Assembly (NCBI RefSeq): GCF_025567045.1
Contig: NZ_JAOQJK010000003.1
Location: forward strand, 248,001 to 312,000
Source: Barnesiella propionica
Lineage (GTDB): Bacteria > Bacteroidota > Bacteroidia > Bacteroidales > Barnesiellaceae
Direction of reading: 5' to 3'
Length of the DNA stretch: 64,000 bases
The number at the start of each line of letters is the position of its first letter. The first letter of the stretch is position 1. The translations under genes were made by a program, and so were the position numbers. This document shows, piece by piece, positions 36,073 to 45,187 of the stretch. The notes below the pieces were generated by a model. It was not told where the DNA came from. It saw nothing but the letters and a program-made list of their open reading frames with translations, and made no database searches.

Positions 36073-37041
36073 ATGATCAAAGCAGGTATTATAGGAGGAG
36101 CAGGATATACGGCGGGGGAACTCATCCGGTTGTTAATCAATCATCCCGATGCCGAAATCATTTTCGTCAACAGCTCCAGCAACGCCGGGAATAAGATTAC
36201 CGATATACATACGGGGCTCTATGGAGAAACCGACTTGTATTTTACCGATAAAACTCCCTTTGAAGAAATAGACGTATTGTTTTTTTGCACGGCCCACGGA
36301 GATACACGTAAATTTATAGAATCACATACATTACCTCCCGATCTTAAGCTTATAGACTTGTCTATGGACTACCGGATAGAGTCTCCTGAACACGGCTTCA
36401 TATACGGACTTCCCGAACTGAACCGCAAACGTATCGTTCGCGGAAACCGTATAGCCAATCCCGGATGCTTCGCTACAGCTATACAGCTTGCTCTGTTACC
36501 ATTGGCAAAAAATCTCTTGCTGAACAACGAAATACAGGTAACCGCCATTACCGGATCTACAGGTGCCGGACAGAAACCAACTTCAACATCGCACTTTAGC
36601 TGGAGGAACGACAATATATCCATATACAAACCTTTTACACACCAACATTTGGCTGAAATTAAACAGAGTCTCGGGCAACTCCAGACAAGTTTCAGTTCAG
36701 CTATAAATTTTATTCCCGTAAGAGGAAATTTCTCCCGGGGTATATTTTCTACATTATATCTGAATTGTCCGGTTGAATTAAATGTGATAAGGGAATTATA
36801 CGAAAATTACTATGACGACCATAATTTCACCTTCGTCACCGATAAAGCTCCTGACCTGAAACAGGTCGTCAATACTAATAAATGCCTGCTTTATCTGGAA
36901 AAACACGAAGATAAATTACTGATCGTTTCCGTTATTGACAATCTGTTAAAAGGCGCATCCGGACAAGCCGTGCACAATATGAATCTGCTTTTCGGACTTC
37001 ATGAAAAAACAGGTTTACACCTGAAGCCGTCAGCCTTTTAA
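36073..37041 (+). CDS. argC: N-acyl-gamma-glutamyl-phosphate reductase
   Basis: 322 residues. N-terminal dinucleotide site GIIGGAGYTAGELIRLL; catalytic C132 in NPGCFATAIQLAL. It reduces N-acylglutamyl phosphate to the semialdehyde with NADPH. The acyl group is probably succinyl in this group. It follows argG by 55 bp, and argD follows 18 bp later. argB, argF and argH are not in the window. Confidence 0.97.
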   Translation: MIKAGIIGGAGYTAGELIRLLINHPDAEIIFVNSSSNAGNKITDIHTGLYGETDLYFTDKTPFEEIDVLFFCTAHGDTRKFIESHTLPPDLKLIDLSMDYRIESPEHGFIYGLPELNRKRIVRGNRIANPGCFATAIQLALLPLAKNLLLNNEIQVTAITGSTGAGQKPTSTSHFSWRNDNISIYKPFTHQHLAEIKQSLGQLQTSFSSAINFIPVRGNFSRGIFSTLYLNCPVELNVIRELYENYYDDHNFTFVTDKAPDLKQVVNTNKCLLYLEKHEDKLLIVSVIDNLLKGASGQAVHNMNLLFGLHEKTGLHLKPSAF

Positions 37042-37059
37042 TTATAAAAAACAATTGAA

Positions 37060-38181
37060 ATGAAATTATTTGACGTATATCCGTTATTCGATATAAACAT
37101 CGTTTCCGGTAAAGGATGTTATACTTACGATACGGAAGGAACAGAATATCTCGACCTTTATGGAGGACACGCTGTTATTTCTGTCGGTCACACACATCCT
37201 TATTATACGGAAAAACTGACCGAACAAGCACACAAGCTCATATTTTATTCAAATTCGGTCATTAACGATCTTCAAATAAAACTGGCTGAAAAACTGGGAC
37301 GAATTTCAGGATATGACGATTATTCTCTGTTCCTTATCAATTCCGGAGCCGAAGCCAATGAAAATGCTCTAAAACTGGCGTCTTTCCATACCGGAAAGAA
37401 AAAGGTCATCGCATTTCGCAAAGCTTTCCACGGCAGAACCTCCGCCGCTGTAAAAGTTACTGACAACCCTAAGATAGTAGCGCCTATCAACGATACTTTC
37501 GAGGTTGTATTCCCTGAACTAAATGACTTCGAAACGGTCGAACAGGAAATAAACAAAGGAGACGTTTGTGCTGTAATCATAGAAGGCATACAAGGTGTGG
37601 GAGGCATACAAATCCCGAATCCCGGCTTTCTGCAAAAAATAAGACAATTATGTACGCGTCACGGTGTCGTACTAATTCTGGACGAAGTTCAATCGGGCTA
37701 TGGAAGGAGCGGAAAATTCTTCGCTCACCAGCATGCCGGCATTCGCCCCGATATTATTACGATGGCTAAAGGTATGGGTAACGGTTTCCCAGTCGGCGGA
37801 CTAATTATAAGTCCTATGTTCACTCCGTCCTACGGATTGCTGGGAACAACTTTCGGAGGAAACCATCTTGCCTGTACAGCCGCATCAGCTGTCCTCGATA
37901 TTATTGAAAATGAAAATCTAATTGAAAATGCGGCACGCGTAGGATCTTACCTGAAAACAGAACTTGAGAAACTACCGCAGATCAAGGAAGTACGAGGAGA
38001 AGGGCTGATGTTAGGACTGGTATTCGAACAGCCTTCAACAGAATTGAGAAAAAAACTGTTATATGAACAAAAAGTTTTTACAGGAGCATCCGGAACAAAC
38101 GTAATACGTTTGCTTCCGCCCCTGATACTTACCACACAACAAGCTGAAGAATTCATAAAACGACTAAAAAAAATATTATAA
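37060..38181 (+). CDS. argD: N-acylornithine aminotransferase
   Basis: 373 residues, class III PLP aminotransferase. The Schiff-base lysine is K237 in ITMAKGMGNGFPVGG; the upstream LILDEVQSGYGRSG holds the PLP-binding Asp. It converts N-acyl-glutamate semialdehyde to N-acylornithine. At 373 residues it is a little shorter than many ArgD proteins (about 400) but has all main blocks. The N-terminus VYPLFDINIVSGKG is typical for Bacteroides ArgD. Confidence 0.95.
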   Translation: MKLFDVYPLFDINIVSGKGCYTYDTEGTEYLDLYGGHAVISVGHTHPYYTEKLTEQAHKLIFYSNSVINDLQIKLAEKLGRISGYDDYSLFLINSGAEANENALKLASFHTGKKKVIAFRKAFHGRTSAAVKVTDNPKIVAPINDTFEVVFPELNDFETVEQEINKGDVCAVIIEGIQGVGGIQIPNPGFLQKIRQLCTRHGVVLILDEVQSGYGRSGKFFAHQHAGIRPDIITMAKGMGNGFPVGGLIISPMFTPSYGLLGTTFGGNHLACTAASAVLDIIENENLIENAARVGSYLKTELEKLPQIKEVRGEGLMLGLVFEQPSTELRKKLLYEQKVFTGASGTNVIRLLPPLILTTQQAEEFIKRLKKIL

Positions 38182-38192
38182 ACGCATAAGTC

Positions 38193-38981
38193 ATGAAAAT
38201 AACAATTATCGGTGCCGGAAATATGGGAGGATCTATTGCACGGGGACTGGCAAAAGGCAGTCTCATTAACGCAAAAGATATAACAATTACAGCAAAGACC
38301 GAGAAAACACTGGATCAGCTCAAAAAATTATATCCCGAATTCCATACTACTACCGATAATACCGAAGCCGTAAAAGGAGCGGAACTGATCATTGTCGCCG
38401 TAAAACCATGGCTCATTGATTCGGTTGCCAAAGAAATATGCAAATCCCTAAATCCAAAAAACCAAATAGTGGCATCAGTCGTTGCAGGAGTCCCTTTCGA
38501 ACATCTGGAAACAATATTCCAGGTACAGGAAAAAACGCCTGTTCTCTTCCGGCTCATACCCAATACAGCCATATCCGTACTACAAAGTATGACCGTCATC
38601 TCCGCTTACAAAGCTTCAGAAGCACAAATTGAAACTATCACCGGAATATTCAACGAATTAGGAAAAACCATCGTTATAGAAGAACGGCTCATGACTGCCG
38701 CAACAGCTCTCTGTTCATGCGGGACAGCTTACGCACTGCGTTATATACGGGCAGCAATGGAAGGCGGAGTTGAAATGGGTTTGTATCCGGAACAGGCAAA
38801 ATTTATCGCTTCACAAACAGTAAAAGGAGCGGCGGAACTGCTCTTGGCTCATAATGCCCATCCCGAAGCAGAAATAGACAAAGTTACCACCCCGGGAGGT
38901 ATTACTATAAAAGGACTTAATGAAATGGAATCTGCAGGATTTTCATCGGCTGTGATACGCGGCCTTAAAGCCAGCAAATAG
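38193..38981 (+). CDS. proC: Pyrroline-5-carboxylate reductase
   Basis: 262 residues. N-terminal NAD(P) loop IGAGNMGGSIARGL; the C-terminal dimer domain has TVKGAAELL and the signature TTPGGITIKGLNEME. It makes proline from pyrroline-5-carboxylate. Its place at the end of the arginine operon joins two glutamate-derived pathways. A strong terminator follows. Confidence 0.96.
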   Translation: MKITIIGAGNMGGSIARGLAKGSLINAKDITITAKTEKTLDQLKKLYPEFHTTTDNTEAVKGAELIIVAVKPWLIDSVAKEICKSLNPKNQIVASVVAGVPFEHLETIFQVQEKTPVLFRLIPNTAISVLQSMTVISAYKASEAQIETITGIFNELGKTIVIEERLMTAATALCSCGTAYALRYIRAAMEGGVEMGLYPEQAKFIASQTVKGAAELLLAHNAHPEAEIDKVTTPGGITIKGLNEMESAGFSSAVIRGLKASK

Positions 38982-38998
38982 TACCGAAAACAAAGGAA

Positions 38999-39039
38999 CA
39001 AATCCCGTCCGGGAAACTAAAACATGGGACGGGATTTTT
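38999..39039 (+). terminator. Terminator of the arg-proC operon
   Basis: AAATCCCGTCC and GGGACGGGATTTTT pair around a loop of about 15 bases and end in five T, 18 bp after the proC stop. Confidence 0.9.
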
Positions 39040-39099
39040 GATATACTCCCAAAAAACAGAAAGAATAAAAACTCATCTCTTTGTTTTCCTTATTTTTAA

Positions 39100-39107
39100 T
39101 ATCTTTG
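39100..39107 (+). promoter_or_regulatory. Putative -7 box of the metalloprotease gene
   Basis: TATCTTTG matches TAnnTTTG, 34 bp before the ATG at 39141. A TTTG lies 16 bp upstream (39080-39083), closer than usual. The box falls inside a longer in-frame reading that starts at 39081, which supports the later start. Confidence 0.5.
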
Positions 39108-39140
39108 CGCACATACCATAAACATATACCCGGATCCTTT

Positions 39141-41717
39141 ATGAAAAAAATAATTATAGCCCTGCTTTTAACAGCATTAGTAATTCCTTTTCCAGCAAAC
39201 AGCCGTAACAAATCCAACAAAAACAAAAAAGAAAAAAATACTATCGAAATAAAGAAAGACTCCGTTCCGGTAAATTCCGATTACTCAAAAATAATAAAAG
39301 GAGCCACTACAAAAAACGGACTCTTTACTACTCATTTTACAAAATCAGGAAAACTGTATTTTGAACTTCCGGACTCGGTTTTCAACCACACCTATCTTCT
39401 CTCAAACCGCATCGCGGAGACCAGTAACACTCAGGATTTCGTGGCAGGACAAATGGCGACACAGCCCATAATGATAAATTTTAGTAAAAACGAAAATAGC
39501 GTTTATATGCATTTAATACAAACGAAGAATATCGTCGGGCAAAATGATCCTATATCCAGTGCATTCAATAAAAACTTTTTAAGCCCTATCCTGAAAGGAT
39601 TTAAAATTACAGCCCGGAACGGAAAAAATATAGTTATCGACGTTACTTCATTTTTCGGAGGAAATGAAAAAATCATAAGTCCCGTAAAGCCAGCAAGCCC
39701 TCTTGAAAAAACGCTGGGCAGCAACTCTCCGGTCAAAGGCTCGTTTTCTTCGGACGCATCAGCTATAATAGCCACAAAAACATTTCCTTTCAACATAGAG
39801 ATACGCAGTATACTCACTTATAACACATCACAGGGAAACAATCCTTACACTGTTATTGTGAACCGTTCTATTATCCTTTTGCCTGATGAACCCATGCGGG
39901 CACGTCTACATGACTTTCGGATAGGATTTTTCCGTTCCAATAAAAATCTTTATACATCGTCCGAAGACAAAATAATTCCATTCTCCGTTATTCACCGATG
40001 GAGACTGGAACCTAAAGAAGATGAAATGGACAACTACCTGAAAGGAGAGTTGGTAGAGCCCCGCAAACCTATCGTATTTTATGTGGATTCCGCTTTCCCC
40101 GAAAAATGGAGAAACGCAATAAAACAAGGTATCGAAGACTGGAATATAGCTTTTGAAAATGCCGGATTTAAAAATGCGGTCAGGGCACAAGACTATCCTA
40201 AAAACAATTCGTCTTTCGATCCCGACGATATGCGTTTCAGTTGTGTCAAGTATGCTACAACAAAAACAGCGAATGCAATGGGTCCCAGTTTCATAGACCC
40301 GAGAAGCGGTGAAATACTTACCGCAGACGTCATCTGGTATCATAACATTATTTCTCTTTTACATGACTGGCGTTTCACGCAGACGGCAGCTGTAGACCCG
40401 CGAGTGCGTAAACAGGTTTTTGACGACGAAATCATGCAAGAATCCATAAGGTACGTCGCAGCACATGAAATAGGACATACGCTCGGACTGATGCACAACA
40501 TGGGAGCCAGCTATTCATTTCCCCTGGATTCACTGCGAAGCCCTTCTTTCACCAAAAAATACAGTACGACACCAAGTATTATGGACTATGCAAGGAATAA
40601 TTTCGTGGCACAACCCGGAGATATGGAGAAAGGAGTAAAGCTAACACCTCCTGTTCTGGGAGTATACGACATATATGCTATCAACTGGGGCTATCGCATC
40701 ATTCCGGACACAAACAATCCTAAGAATGAAAAAAAGACCTTATCGGCCTGGATAGAAGAAAAGAAACAGGATCCCATGTACAAATTCGGCGCACAACAAT
40801 TTTATAGTGTTATCGACCCGACAGACCAGACCGAGGATTTGGGAAACGATCACATCCGGGCAGGGAACCTCTCTATTAAAAACCTGAAGATCATTATGCA
40901 GAACCTCGAAAAGTGGAATTATACACCGGGAGAAACTTACAGCGACGTTGCGGGAGCATACAATGAAGTCGTAAAACAATATTCCCGTCACATTTACCAT
41001 GTAATGCCCTATCTGGGCGGTCTCGTCTTTACAGAAAGAGTACAAGGGGAAAACGGAAATGCCAGAGATTATTTACCGAAAGCCGTGCAGAAACGAGCTT
41101 TACAATGGCTGTCCCAACAAATGCGAACATACGATGCATGGCTATCTCCATTAGAGCTCTTACAAAAGTTAGGATATAACTCGGACATAAACAACAAATT
41201 GAGACGTTCGGTCGTTACAGGTATGTTACAACCTTCTGTTCTATATCGTATAGCAGAGGGAGAAAAAACAAGTCTTTCGAATTATACTTTAAACGGTTAT
41301 ATGGACGATGTGATCGCCGAATTATTCAAAGCAACCTACCGGGGACAAAAGCTGAACGCAACAGAAAAAGAGTTACAGGCGACAGCTCTCAACCTTATAA
41401 TCTCATATAGCGGTTTAAAAGATATAAATAGTAAGAAAACGACACTGTTCTTGACCGAATACGATGAAATGATAAAATGGGTACATGAGCCATCGTTACC
41501 GTGCAGCATTCATCCTGCCGAAGAAGACCTCTCATTCTACAGATCGAATATGCGATTGCCGGTACTTTCTGCCGATGTACTGGCTCCTATGATGACAGGT
41601 TATCTTAAAAAGATCGAGAATATGTACAAGCAACGCGTTATTTCAGCTCCGGATATATCCACACGCGATTTTTACAATTATCAGCTAATCCGTATAGCAC
41701 GATTACTTAAACCTTAA
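39141..41717 (+). CDS. Secreted zinc-dependent metalloprotease (DUF5117/DUF5118 type)
   Basis: 858 residues from the ATG at 39141, which opens a signal peptide (KKIIIALLLTALVIPFPANS). A codon 20 residues earlier would place the promoter box within the gene, so it is rejected. A basic linker (RNKSNKNKKEKN) is followed by the N-terminal DUF5118 and DUF5117 regions, and then by the metzincin site H442-E-IG-H446-TLGLM-H452-N. The Met-turn is probably SIMDYARN about 50 residues later. Large proteins of this family are common in Bacteroidetes and are exported; their targets are unknown. It is monocistronic, with ssb after it under its own promoter. Confidence 0.9.
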   Translation: MKKIIIALLLTALVIPFPANSRNKSNKNKKEKNTIEIKKDSVPVNSDYSKIIKGATTKNGLFTTHFTKSGKLYFELPDSVFNHTYLLSNRIAETSNTQDFVAGQMATQPIMINFSKNENSVYMHLIQTKNIVGQNDPISSAFNKNFLSPILKGFKITARNGKNIVIDVTSFFGGNEKIISPVKPASPLEKTLGSNSPVKGSFSSDASAIIATKTFPFNIEIRSILTYNTSQGNNPYTVIVNRSIILLPDEPMRARLHDFRIGFFRSNKNLYTSSEDKIIPFSVIHRWRLEPKEDEMDNYLKGELVEPRKPIVFYVDSAFPEKWRNAIKQGIEDWNIAFENAGFKNAVRAQDYPKNNSSFDPDDMRFSCVKYATTKTANAMGPSFIDPRSGEILTADVIWYHNIISLLHDWRFTQTAAVDPRVRKQVFDDEIMQESIRYVAAHEIGHTLGLMHNMGASYSFPLDSLRSPSFTKKYSTTPSIMDYARNNFVAQPGDMEKGVKLTPPVLGVYDIYAINWGYRIIPDTNNPKNEKKTLSAWIEEKKQDPMYKFGAQQFYSVIDPTDQTEDLGNDHIRAGNLSIKNLKIIMQNLEKWNYTPGETYSDVAGAYNEVVKQYSRHIYHVMPYLGGLVFTERVQGENGNARDYLPKAVQKRALQWLSQQMRTYDAWLSPLELLQKLGYNSDINNKLRRSVVTGMLQPSVLYRIAEGEKTSLSNYTLNGYMDDVIAELFKATYRGQKLNATEKELQATALNLIISYSGLKDINSKKTTLFLTEYDEMIKWVHEPSLPCSIHPAEEDLSFYRSNMRLPVLSADVLAPMMTGYLKKIENMYKQRVISAPDISTRDFYNYQLIRIARLLKP

Positions 41718-41748
41718 AGAAAAACAGATAAAGATAAAAGATACAGCC

Positions 41749-41780
41749 GTTGCAGATTTAAGTAATAATCTCTATTTTTG
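41749..41780 (+). promoter_or_regulatory. Promoter of ssb
   Basis: GTTG (41749-41752), 20 bp, TATTTTTG (41773-41780). Good match in sequence and spacing; ends 26 bp before the ATG. Confidence 0.7.
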
Positions 41781-41806
41781 ATAAATAAATTTACAATATA
41801 CGAAAG

Positions 41807-42250
41807 ATGTCAGTCAACAAAGTTATTCTGATCGGAAACGTGGGTAAAAACCCGGATGTCCGGTATCTTGAAAATAATGTATGTGTCGCTAGTTTCACTC
41901 TGGCTACGACCGAACGAGGTTATAAGACACAAAACGGAACAGAAATTCCTCCGAAAACCGAATGGCATAATATCGTCCTTTGGCGGGGACTGGCCGAAGT
42001 TGCCGAAAAATATGTACGTAAAGGAATGCAGGTATATATCGAGGGAAAACTCCGTACCCGCAGCTGGGAAGATCAAAACAAAATACGACGATATACGACC
42101 GAAATTTACGCCGACAATATGGAATTATTGGGAAAACGGCAAGATAATGCAGGAGAAAATATAGCTCCGGCTGCTGCAACCTCTGCTTTACCGCCGGAAA
42201 CAGGCACACCGTTCAGTACAAATAATTCCGACGATGATTTGCCGTTTTAA
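41807..42250 (+). CDS. ssb: Single-stranded DNA-binding protein
   Basis: 147 residues. The OB-fold (MSVNKVILIGNVGKNPDVRYLENN... to about 110) with the KTEWHNIVLWRGLAEVAEKYVRKGMQVYIEGKL block is clear. The short disordered linker ends in the acidic tip SDDDLPF, which docks partner proteins. It precedes gldE in a conserved Bacteroidetes order, though a pair of hairpins between them suggests partial or full transcript ending. Confidence 0.96.
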   Translation: MSVNKVILIGNVGKNPDVRYLENNVCVASFTLATTERGYKTQNGTEIPPKTEWHNIVLWRGLAEVAEKYVRKGMQVYIEGKLRTRSWEDQNKIRRYTTEIYADNMELLGKRQDNAGENIAPAAATSALPPETGTPFSTNNSDDDLPF

Positions 42251-42290
42251 TTTATTGTTGTAATTTTGTTCCGTGATAAATAACTCACTT

Positions 42291-42353
42291 ATAAATACTT
42301 CCTTTTCATTATAACAAAAGGAAGTATTTATAGGGCTTTATGTATAAAAGCCC
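42291..42353 (+). terminator. Twin hairpins between ssb and gldE
   Basis: The first hairpin is a perfect 16-bp inverted repeat, ATAAATACTTCCTTTT / AAAAGGAAGTATTTAT (42291-42331), with a nine-base loop. The second is GGGCTTT / AAAGCCC with a short loop (42333-42353). Neither ends in a clean T run on the plus strand. Together they probably attenuate or end the ssb message. Confidence 0.6.
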
Positions 42354-42380
42354 GCTATTGTTTAACTAATTATTGTACAC

Positions 42381-43709
42381 TTGGACCCTGACGCGTATTT
42401 ATCCGAATTATTTTCAAACATAGAGGTGGTTTCTCCCACCGTAGGAGCAGTTATCGCCCTTCTTTTCGCCGGTTTCTTCCTTATGATATCCGGTTTCGTT
42501 TCAGCCTCCGAAATAGCCTTTTTCTCCCTTACATCACAAGACATTCAGGAATTGGATGAAGATAACGTGAAAGACTTCCGGATAAAAAGATTTCTTGACA
42601 AGTCGGAATATCTGTTGGCAACCATACTGATTGTCAATAATCTGGTAAATGTTGCAGTAGTTATCTTATGTAACTATTTTATCAGCTCCGTCATACACTT
42701 CGGAAACGCCGAAATATTAAGTTTTATCCTTCAAACCATCGTCCTGACTTTTCTTTTATTGCTTTTCGGAGAAGTAATGCCCAAGTTCTATGCCAATCAG
42801 AATTCTTTGAAATGGGCACGCAAAGCTGCACATGGTCTGGCAATCCTGCAAAAAGTATTTTATCCCATGGCTACTTTTCTGGTAAAGTCCACCCATGTCG
42901 TCCATAAACACGTTTCGAAAAAGAACATAAACCTGTCGATGAACGAACTGTCCCAGGCTTTGGAAATGACTCAGGTAGAGGCTAACGAAGAAAAAGCCAT
43001 GCTGGAAGGTATAATAAAATTCGGGGGAAAAACGGTAGAAGAAGTAATGACTTCCCGGGTAGACATGACCGATGTGGATATTCGGACCACTTTCGATGAG
43101 CTAATACAACAAGTAGTTGAATCGGGATATTCACGAATGCCCGTATATGAAGGCTCACAGGATACGATCAAAGGAATTATATATAGTAAAGACCTTTTAC
43201 CGTACATCGGAGAAAAAGCCGATTTCGAATGGCAAAAGTTACTGCGTGCCGCATATTTCGTACCTGAAACAAAAATGATAGACGACCTGCTGGAAGAATT
43301 CCGTACAAGAAAAATTCACATGGCTATAGTAGTAGATGAATTCGGAGGCACATCCGGGATTGTTACAATGGAGGATATTCTGGAAGAAATAGTAGGCGAT
43401 ATAAGCGACGAATACGACGATGAAGAGCAACAATATATCAGAGTTGCAGACGATACCTATATTTTCGAAGGGAAAACATTATTGAACGATTTTTATAAAA
43501 TAACAGGACTGGATGAGGATATATTCAAGGATAAAACAGAAGATGTCGAAACCCTCGCCGGTCTTATATTAGGTATAAAAGAAGATTTCCCGAAAGTAAA
43601 AGAACATATCGTTTACGACTGCTGTGACTTTTTGGTTCTTGAAATAGACAAACGCCGTATTATAAAAGTTAAAGTAAAAATAAATTCCGAAAATATTTCG
43701 GATAAATAA
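42381..43709 (+). CDS. gldE: GldE: CNNM/CorC-type membrane protein with CBS pair
   Basis: 442 residues starting at a TTG (MDPDAY...), with a stop 18 bp upstream in frame and no earlier ATG. The MDPD start resembles other GldE proteins. Parts: membrane CNNM domain (about 22-150), a CBS pair (about 215-335, EVMTSRVDMTDVD and YSRMPVYEGS), and a C-terminal CorC_HlyC transporter-associated domain (about 350-430). The family is linked to divalent cations. In Flavobacterium GldE supports gliding; in gut Bacteroidales the role is undefined. gldD follows after 19 bp. Confidence 0.93.
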   Translation: MDPDAYLSELFSNIEVVSPTVGAVIALLFAGFFLMISGFVSASEIAFFSLTSQDIQELDEDNVKDFRIKRFLDKSEYLLATILIVNNLVNVAVVILCNYFISSVIHFGNAEILSFILQTIVLTFLLLLFGEVMPKFYANQNSLKWARKAAHGLAILQKVFYPMATFLVKSTHVVHKHVSKKNINLSMNELSQALEMTQVEANEEKAMLEGIIKFGGKTVEEVMTSRVDMTDVDIRTTFDELIQQVVESGYSRMPVYEGSQDTIKGIIYSKDLLPYIGEKADFEWQKLLRAAYFVPETKMIDDLLEEFRTRKIHMAIVVDEFGGTSGIVTMEDILEEIVGDISDEYDDEEQQYIRVADDTYIFEGKTLLNDFYKITGLDEDIFKDKTEDVETLAGLILGIKEDFPKVKEHIVYDCCDFLVLEIDKRRIIKVKVKINSENISDK

Positions 43710-43728
43710 CAATAAGAGTTTTCAGATC

Positions 43729-44349
43729 ATGAATACAAAGAGAAGAAAACATTATAACTGGTTCTCGGGAATCTTCCTGCTACTTATCGTTTTGCTATTA
43801 CTGTTAATATCTCCCGGATGCAGACAGGATTACAGCCCAAAACCGGACAGTTATTTTCGTATCGATGCCTATCCGGATAGTTTTCAGATAATTCCCGCAG
43901 GCTTTCCTTTATCTTTCGAGGTCCAGAATCAAACCATAATTTCGGGAACCGACTCTATAAACCAGACCGGTGTAAAATGGATTAATATAACTTATCCCCG
44001 TTATCAGGCAACAATATATTGCAGTTTTCACCCGGTTTTAGGCAAACAATCTTTGTCCCATTTGTTGGAAGAGAGCAAAGAACTGGTTTACCGGCATAGT
44101 GTCCGGGCTGAAGCCATAAAAGCCGGACAATATGAAGATAATGAGAACCACATATATGCGACCCTTTACGAATTATCGGGAGAAAGTGCAACCCCCCTTC
44201 AATTCGTTGTCACCGATAGTACACATTATATGTTTCGCGGAGCCCTTTATTTTAATCATAAAGTCCGTTCAGATTCCGTTGCTCCTGTTCTCGGATATAT
44301 ATCTAAGGATATTACCCGCCTCATAGAAACTATACAATACCGTCCGTAA
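43729..44349 (+). CDS. gldD: GldD family lipoprotein
   Basis: 206 residues. A hydrophobic N-terminus (IFLLLIVLLLLLISPGC) ends at a lipobox-like Cys near 31. The GldD signature DYSPKPDSYFRIDAYPDS follows. The start of the phosphopantetheinyl transferase gene uses the last base of the GldD stop, so the two are translationally coupled. GldD, GldE and GldH are kept in non-gliding Bacteroidales. Confidence 0.9.
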   Translation: MNTKRRKHYNWFSGIFLLLIVLLLLLISPGCRQDYSPKPDSYFRIDAYPDSFQIIPAGFPLSFEVQNQTIISGTDSINQTGVKWINITYPRYQATIYCSFHPVLGKQSLSHLLEESKELVYRHSVRAEAIKAGQYEDNENHIYATLYELSGESATPLQFVVTDSTHYMFRGALYFNHKVRSDSVAPVLGYISKDITRLIETIQYRP

Positions 44350-44969
44350 TGTCCGTATACGAAATATTTGTTACAGAAACAGACATTAAAATAGGGCTGT
44401 GGAAACTGACGGAAACTCCGGAAGAACTACAGGCATTAGGAAATAATTCTCTTTATTACGACTTGTTTAAAAAGCATCATACGGTAAAAAGACAAAAAGA
44501 AGTACTTGCCTCCAGGCTTTTATTACGGCAACTCACAGGAGAAGACAATGCCGTAAATTACACCGCTTCGGGACGCCCCTGTTTGCAGGGAGATCTTTCC
44601 GGTATATCTATATCACACACAGGCGATATAGTAGCCGTGGCCTTGCATCCCCAAAAAAATATAGGAATAGACATTGAAAAAATAGGAGAAAAGATAAGCC
44701 GTGTCTCCGGCAGATTTATCGGCAGAGAAGAACTATTTTTACAAAATCCGGTAGGACTGCATCTGGCTTGGAGCATCAAAGAGGCATTATACAAAGCCAT
44801 ACAGGCAGAAGGGATAGATCTCATTAAACACCTGCACATACATCCTTTCGAATTACAGGAATCGGGAATTTTTACAGCACATGAAACCCGCACGTCCCAG
44901 CAATACACGTATAAAGGATACTATAAAATATACCCTTCGTTTGTTCTCGCCTGTTGTATCCAGGTTTAA
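44349..44969 (+). CDS. 4'-phosphopantetheinyl transferase superfamily protein
   Basis: 206 residues. The family motifs are present: ISISHTGDIVAVAL, IGIDIEKIGEKI (Mg ligands) and WSIKEALYKAIQ. It transfers phosphopantetheine from CoA to a Ser in acyl or peptidyl carrier proteins. The size is that of Sfp/AcpT enzymes rather than AcpS. With no carrier protein near, its target may be the housekeeping ACP. The ATG overlaps the gldD stop by one base. Confidence 0.9.
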   Translation: MSVYEIFVTETDIKIGLWKLTETPEELQALGNNSLYYDLFKKHHTVKRQKEVLASRLLLRQLTGEDNAVNYTASGRPCLQGDLSGISISHTGDIVAVALHPQKNIGIDIEKIGEKISRVSGRFIGREELFLQNPVGLHLAWSIKEALYKAIQAEGIDLIKHLHIHPFELQESGIFTAHETRTSQQYTYKGYYKIYPSFVLACCIQV

Positions 44970-44973
44970 ATCT

Positions 44974-45174
44974 TTACAGTAATTCCGCCTTGAAACCTGC
45001 GGCTCGCACAGCATCCAATACTTTCTCCGCCGGAACATCCGCATGTACCGTTAATATCTTTTCCGGAACCATAAGATCTATATTCCATTGGTCGGGAGAT
45101 AAAAAAGTATTTAAATGTTCTCCTATTTTGGCTATGCATCCGCCACATTTGGCATTTGTTTTAATCTTTATCAT
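44974..45174 (-). CDS. Heavy-metal-associated domain protein, copper chaperone-like
   Basis: 66 residues, a single HMA fold with metal-binding C10 and C13 in AKCGGCIAKI. The usual GMxCxxC start is replaced by NAKCGGC, so the Met before the motif is missing. The start is 13 bp after the stop of copA, so they form one operon, and it probably delivers Cu(I) to CopA. It is short, but the fold is full length for the family. Confidence 0.85.
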   Translation of the reverse strand: MIKIKTNAKCGGCIAKIGEHLNTFLSPDQWNIDLMVPEKILTVHADVPAEKVLDAVRAAGFKAELL

Positions 45175-45187
45175 ATTATATAACTAT

